NCBI GenBank assembly: GCA_018242765.1
Contig: JAFEBH010000002.1
Location: 310,001-374,000, forward strand
DNA: 64,000 nucleotides
DNA from: Nitrospira sp.
GTDB lineage: Bacteria > Nitrospirota > Nitrospiria > Nitrospirales > Nitrospiraceae
Direction of reading: 5' to 3'
In this document: in pieces, positions 60,709 to 64,000 of the stretch
Layout: each line of letters opens with the position of its first letter
Position numbering within the stretch: position 1 is the stretch's first letter
Translations under genes and position numbers: made by a program
Notes under the pieces: model-generated
Seen by the model: only the letters and a program-made list of their open reading frames with translations
Databases searched by the model: none
Told to the model about the DNA's origin: nothing

Positions 60709-63111
60709 CTATTGATCGGTGTCTCCGGTCGGTTGCCCTTCAGGAATCTGATCCAGCTTATAAAAATCGGTTGGGTCGAGGCGGCGTTGGACCGCCTGAG
60801 TCGGTTCACTCCCTTTCGCGAAGAGTTCCACAGTTCCCGATTGACCGTCGCCATCCTGGTCGGCCTCCAGAAGTCCCGTCGAAGAGTCGACTTTGACAAA
60901 GGTAACCCCGTCTGGAATCTCAAAGGGGACGATGGGAAGCTGTTTAAGCGCTTCTCTCATAAAGGCCGTCCAAATCGGCAGAGCCGACCGAGCTCCGGTT
61001 TCGCTCTCTCCGAGCGACCGCCGGTCGTCGAATCCCACGTATACACCAGTCACCAAGTTCGGAGTGCCACCTATAAACCACGCGTTGATGTAGTCATTTG
61101 TCGTCCCTGTTTTCCCCGCGATCGGACGACCCAGCGTTTTCGCAGCCTGCCCGGTCCCTTTCTGGACAACATCTTCCATCATATTCGTGATCAGGTAGGC
61201 CGTTTCTTTCGAGATGACTTCATGTGACTCAGGTTCGGTGGATTCCAGCGTTTTGCCCGTATTGTCCTTGACCGTCCTGATCGCAAAGGGTTCCACTCGG
61301 CTCCCCTGATTCAAGAACACGCCATACACCGACGTCAACTCTACCAAGCTCAGAGACGACGTCCCGAGCCCCAGCGAGAGATCAGCCGGAAGCAGGCTCG
61401 TGATGCCGACGGCACGGGAAAACTCAATGACGTTTTTCACGCCGACCTTATCCAACAACCGAACGGTCGCCAGATTGTGCGACTGAGCCAAGGCATCACG
61501 GAGACTCACCATCCCGTGAAACTTTCGGCCATAGTTCTCCGGCTTCCAGGTCTTGTCCTCTTCTTCCTGCTCATAGACCACCGGCGCATCGAGGATCTGG
61601 GTAGCCGGACTCAAACCTTGACTCATTGCAGTGGCGTAAATCAGTGGTTTGAAGGCTGATCCCGGTTGCCGGTGGGCCTGCACCGCACGATTGTATTCGC
61701 TCCGAGAGAAATCATAGCCACCAACCATCGCGCGGATCGTCCCCGACTTAGGGTCGATAGCAATCAGTCCCCCTTCCACGATAGGGGTCTGCTCAAGCGA
61801 CAGAAGCACCCCATCCTTCGTCAGCTTCTTCACCCCGATTTCGATGACATCGCCGGGCTTCAAAAGCTGCTTCACGTTGGGATTGACGACAAAATCCACC
61901 GTCGGATCCGGCCCTTTGAGAATCCGCTTCGCCCAAGCCATATCGTCAAAGGCTAATTTCCCGGTGAACGGCCCAACCTGAACGAGGTAGTGGTCCTTGG
62001 TAGTTTTTAAGACGACCCCTTCACCCACATAGCCGGCCTTGAGCAATTGCTCTCCGGAGGCAAGGTCCGAAGGTTGGAACGTGGCAATATCCACGGTTCG
62101 TTTTGGCCCTCGCCACCCTTCCCGCTTATCAAGCTCGCGAACGCCGTTCAAGAAAGCCGCTTCAGCCGCTCGCTGCATCTCCAAATTCAAGGTGGTATAG
62201 ATTTGGAGCCCCCCCTTGTACACCATCGACTCCCCATACTTCGCCACAAGCAGCTGCCGGACATATTCGACGAAATACGGAGCGAGATGCTCGCTTCCCG
62301 GTCGATGAAAATTCAGCTTGTCCCGAACCGCCGCTTCTCGTTCCGCTGAAGTGATGAACCCCACTTCCTCCATGCGAGCGAGCACATGCTCCTGCCGCTT
62401 CTTCGCCAAATCATACGCAGTGAAGGGAGAAAACTTGCTGGGTGATTTCGGGAGCCCTGCCAAGAAGGCCGATTCAGCCAGGGTCAGCGTTCGAATGTCC
62501 TTGTCAAAATAGGAGCGTGCCGCCGATCCAACACCATAGGCCCCCTGACCAAAGTAGATCTGGTTTAGATAGGTCTCAAGAATCTGTTCTTTCCCCGACA
62601 CAGCTTCCATCTTGTACGCCAAGATCAGCTCGCGAATTTTTCGCTCATAGGAGCGTTCCGACGACAAGAACAGCGACCGGGCCAATTGTTGCGTGATCGT
62701 ACTGGCGCCTTCGACCTTCTTTCCCCCATGCCGAATGTTCGTCCAGGCGGCACGCAACATGCCGACATAATCCAATCCCGGATGCTCAAAGAACCGCGCG
62801 TCTTCCGTCGCGATGACCGCTTGCGTTAAGGTCTTCGGAATGTCGGCCAGCGGGGTGAGAATGCGACGCTCAATGAAGAATTGGCCGATCGGCTGACGAT
62901 CATCTGAATAGACGGTCGTGACCAAACTCGGTTGATAGTTTTGGAGCAGATCGAGCGAGGGTAGATCTTGGGCAAAATGCCAAATGACCCCCGCAACCGT
63001 CGTGGCACCCACGATCATGGCAGCCATCACACCAAGCACGATGACTTGCCATCGGCGCAGACGACGTGGCTGTTCCTGATTTCTTCTAATCAATCGACCG
63101 TCGTTCGGCAT
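60709..63111 (-). CDS. mrcA: Penicillin-binding protein 1A (bifunctional class A PBP)
   Basis: 800 residues. N-terminal membrane anchor (about 22-45). Glycosyltransferase domain with EDARFFEHPGLDYVGMLRAA, EGASTITQQLARSLFLS and YLNQIYFGQGAYGVGSAA. Transpeptidase domain with S-x-x-K in PGSAFKPLIYATAMS, S-x-N in AQSHNLATV and KTG in GKTGTTNDY. An OB-like insert lies between. Polymerises and cross-links peptidoglycan. Convergent with iscX. Confidence 0.95.
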   Translation of the reverse strand: MPNDGRLIRRNQEQPRRLRRWQVIVLGVMAAMIVGATTVAGVIWHFAQDLPSLDLLQNYQPSLVTTVYSDDRQPIGQFFIERRILTPLADIPKTLTQAVIATEDARFFEHPGLDYVGMLRAAWTNIRHGGKKVEGASTITQQLARSLFLSSERSYERKIRELILAYKMEAVSGKEQILETYLNQIYFGQGAYGVGSAARSYFDKDIRTLTLAESAFLAGLPKSPSKFSPFTAYDLAKKRQEHVLARMEEVGFITSAEREAAVRDKLNFHRPGSEHLAPYFVEYVRQLLVAKYGESMVYKGGLQIYTTLNLEMQRAAEAAFLNGVRELDKREGWRGPKRTVDIATFQPSDLASGEQLLKAGYVGEGVVLKTTKDHYLVQVGPFTGKLAFDDMAWAKRILKGPDPTVDFVVNPNVKQLLKPGDVIEIGVKKLTKDGVLLSLEQTPIVEGGLIAIDPKSGTIRAMVGGYDFSRSEYNRAVQAHRQPGSAFKPLIYATAMSQGLSPATQILDAPVVYEQEEEDKTWKPENYGRKFHGMVSLRDALAQSHNLATVRLLDKVGVKNVIEFSRAVGITSLLPADLSLGLGTSSLSLVELTSVYGVFLNQGSRVEPFAIRTVKDNTGKTLESTEPESHEVISKETAYLITNMMEDVVQKGTGQAAKTLGRPIAGKTGTTNDYINAWFIGGTPNLVTGVYVGFDDRRSLGESETGARSALPIWTAFMREALKQLPIVPFEIPDGVTFVKVDSSTGLLEADQDGDGQSGTVELFAKGSEPTQAVQRRLDPTDFYKLDQIPEGQPTGDTDQ

Positions 63112-63394
63112 CGAGTATGGAGTCCTGTCGACGTGAGTCGTGAGGTACGTCAGAACTTACAATGCGCCGTGTGAAAACTCAAGCAAGGCTTTCCACCCAA
63201 CCGACGCACACAATTCCTCATATGGTTGACGGCTTAGATAAAATATTGGATGATCCAAATCTATTATTTAGGTAGTTGCACAAATGGTCCCTCGTTTGCA
63301 AGGAAGGACGAAGCGCCGGCGTTCTTTCTCCTCGCTCATCATTCCGCAAGACAACACGGTGATCCGTGCAAACGCCTAGTCCGTCACAAAGCCT

Positions 63395-64000
63395 ATGAAG
63401 GCTCCACTACCAGAGAATGAACCCTGTCGGCTTGAAGCCTTACATCGATACGAGATCCTTAACACCGAAGCTGAGCACGCCTTCGATGACCTTGCGGAAC
63501 TAGCTGCCAAGCTCTGCCAGACCCCCATCGCACTGGTCAGTTTGGTCGATCCTTCCAGACAGTGGTTCAAGGCGAAAGTCGGGGTGACCGTTTGTGAAAC
63601 ATCTCGTGACATCGCGTTCTGCGCGCATGCCATCTTGCAACGAGAAATCCTTGAAGTACGCGACGCCCTTCACGATCCCCGTTTTGCTGACAATCCGTTA
63701 GTCACTGAGAAACCCTTCATCCGCTTTTACGCAGGCATCCCACTCCTCACTCATGACGGGTACGCTCTCGGGACTCTTTGCGTCATCGATCGGGTGCCTC
63801 GGCAACTCACCGCCGATCAACGGCACGCGCTCACCGTCCTAGGACGTCAGGTCATGAACCTGCTGGAACTCCGCCGGCGTCAGATCCAGGTGGAAGCTGC
63901 TGCGACCGCAGCGGAACAGGCCAAGCTCTCTCAAGCCAAGCTCAGTTTTGCCATTGACCATGGCACGGATGGAATGGCCTTACTCAATCGCGAGGGGTAC
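63395..64000 (+). CDS. GAF-domain sensor protein (partial, runs off the right edge)
   Basis: The frame from ATG 63395 is open to the end of the window (202 codons). GAF domain about 20-160: RLEALHRYEILNTEAEHAFD, CQTPIALVSLVDPSRQWFKA, ETSRDIAFCAHAILQREI, FYAGIPLLTHDGYALGTLCV and IDRVPRQLT. A coiled linker and the beginning of a PAS-like segment (FAIDHGTDGMALLNREGY) follow. The output domain (histidine kinase or diguanylate cyclase) lies outside the window. No gene symbol can be given. Confidence 0.85.
   Translation, partial: MKAPLPENEPCRLEALHRYEILNTEAEHAFDDLAELAAKLCQTPIALVSLVDPSRQWFKAKVGVTVCETSRDIAFCAHAILQREILEVRDALHDPRFADNPLVTEKPFIRFYAGIPLLTHDGYALGTLCVIDRVPRQLTADQRHALTVLGRQVMNLLELRRRQIQVEAAATAAEQAKLSQAKLSFAIDHGTDGMALLNREGY

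Overview
The window reads as a stretch of ordinary chromosome from a free-living Gram-negative bacterium of moderate-to-high GC content. The gene set (complete ISC iron-sulfur operon, pyruvoyl arginine decarboxylase with a deoxyhypusine-synthase-like protein, SoxC/SoxD-like pair, NhaR-type regulator, tandem TolC proteins, many two-component and CBS proteins) fits the phylum Nitrospirota, probably a Nitrospira. This is an inference from gene content; no rRNA is present to prove it. I see no phage, insertion sequence or CRISPR array.

Layout. 1-6.3 kb: tail of a class-IV aminotransferase, a lytic transglycosylase overlapping nadB tail to tail, a lipoprotein, a 31-residue bS22/AURKAIP1-COX24-type protein, a 74-residue protein, an MsbA-like exporter and an exported protein. 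6.3-11.5 kb: a probable phosphate-starvation island with a truncated response regulator, ppk1, tiny membrane-protein ORFs, a CBS-pair protein, a PsiE-like protein and a small helical protein. Four of its promoters carry 7-mer repeats at 11-bp period ending 10-11 bp before a -10 box, the layout of Pho boxes. 11.5-18.8 kb: SDR, SoxD-like cytochrome and SoxC-like molybdoenzyme, MDR oxidoreductase, DcaP-like porin, exported protein, maf. 18.8-29 kb: dus and a DUF692 (MNIO) protein with a long extra C-terminal region, CBS-PilZ protein, LOG-family protein, DHH phosphoesterase, rhomboid protease, a hybrid histidine kinase that has lost its phospho-accepting residues, and purEK.

29.2-38.4 kb is the most unusual part. 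It is an apparent operon of three tandem TolC-like proteins, an ABC exporter subunit whose nucleotide-binding motifs are all degenerate, and a HlyD-like adaptor. It ends in a strong terminator and is divergent from an NhaR-type LysR regulator. 38.4-44.6 kb is a polyamine-centred run on the minus strand: deoxyhypusine-synthase-like protein, DsbA-like protein, zinc-ribbon protein, aldehyde dehydrogenase, pyruvoyl arginine decarboxylase, agmatinase and an RluF-like pseudouridine synthase.

44.9-53.8 kb holds several proteins of unknown function and a translation cluster for Glu/Gln: tRNA-Glu(CTC), glnS, two tRNA-Gln genes (TTG, CTG) and gltX, with yacG and an alcohol dehydrogenase between them. 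53.9-60.6 kb is the iron-sulfur cluster assembly locus: a ferredoxin reductase-like protein, fdx, then iscR-iscS-iscU-iscA-hscB-hscA-iscX. The window closes with a class A penicillin-binding protein and the start of a GAF-domain sensor.
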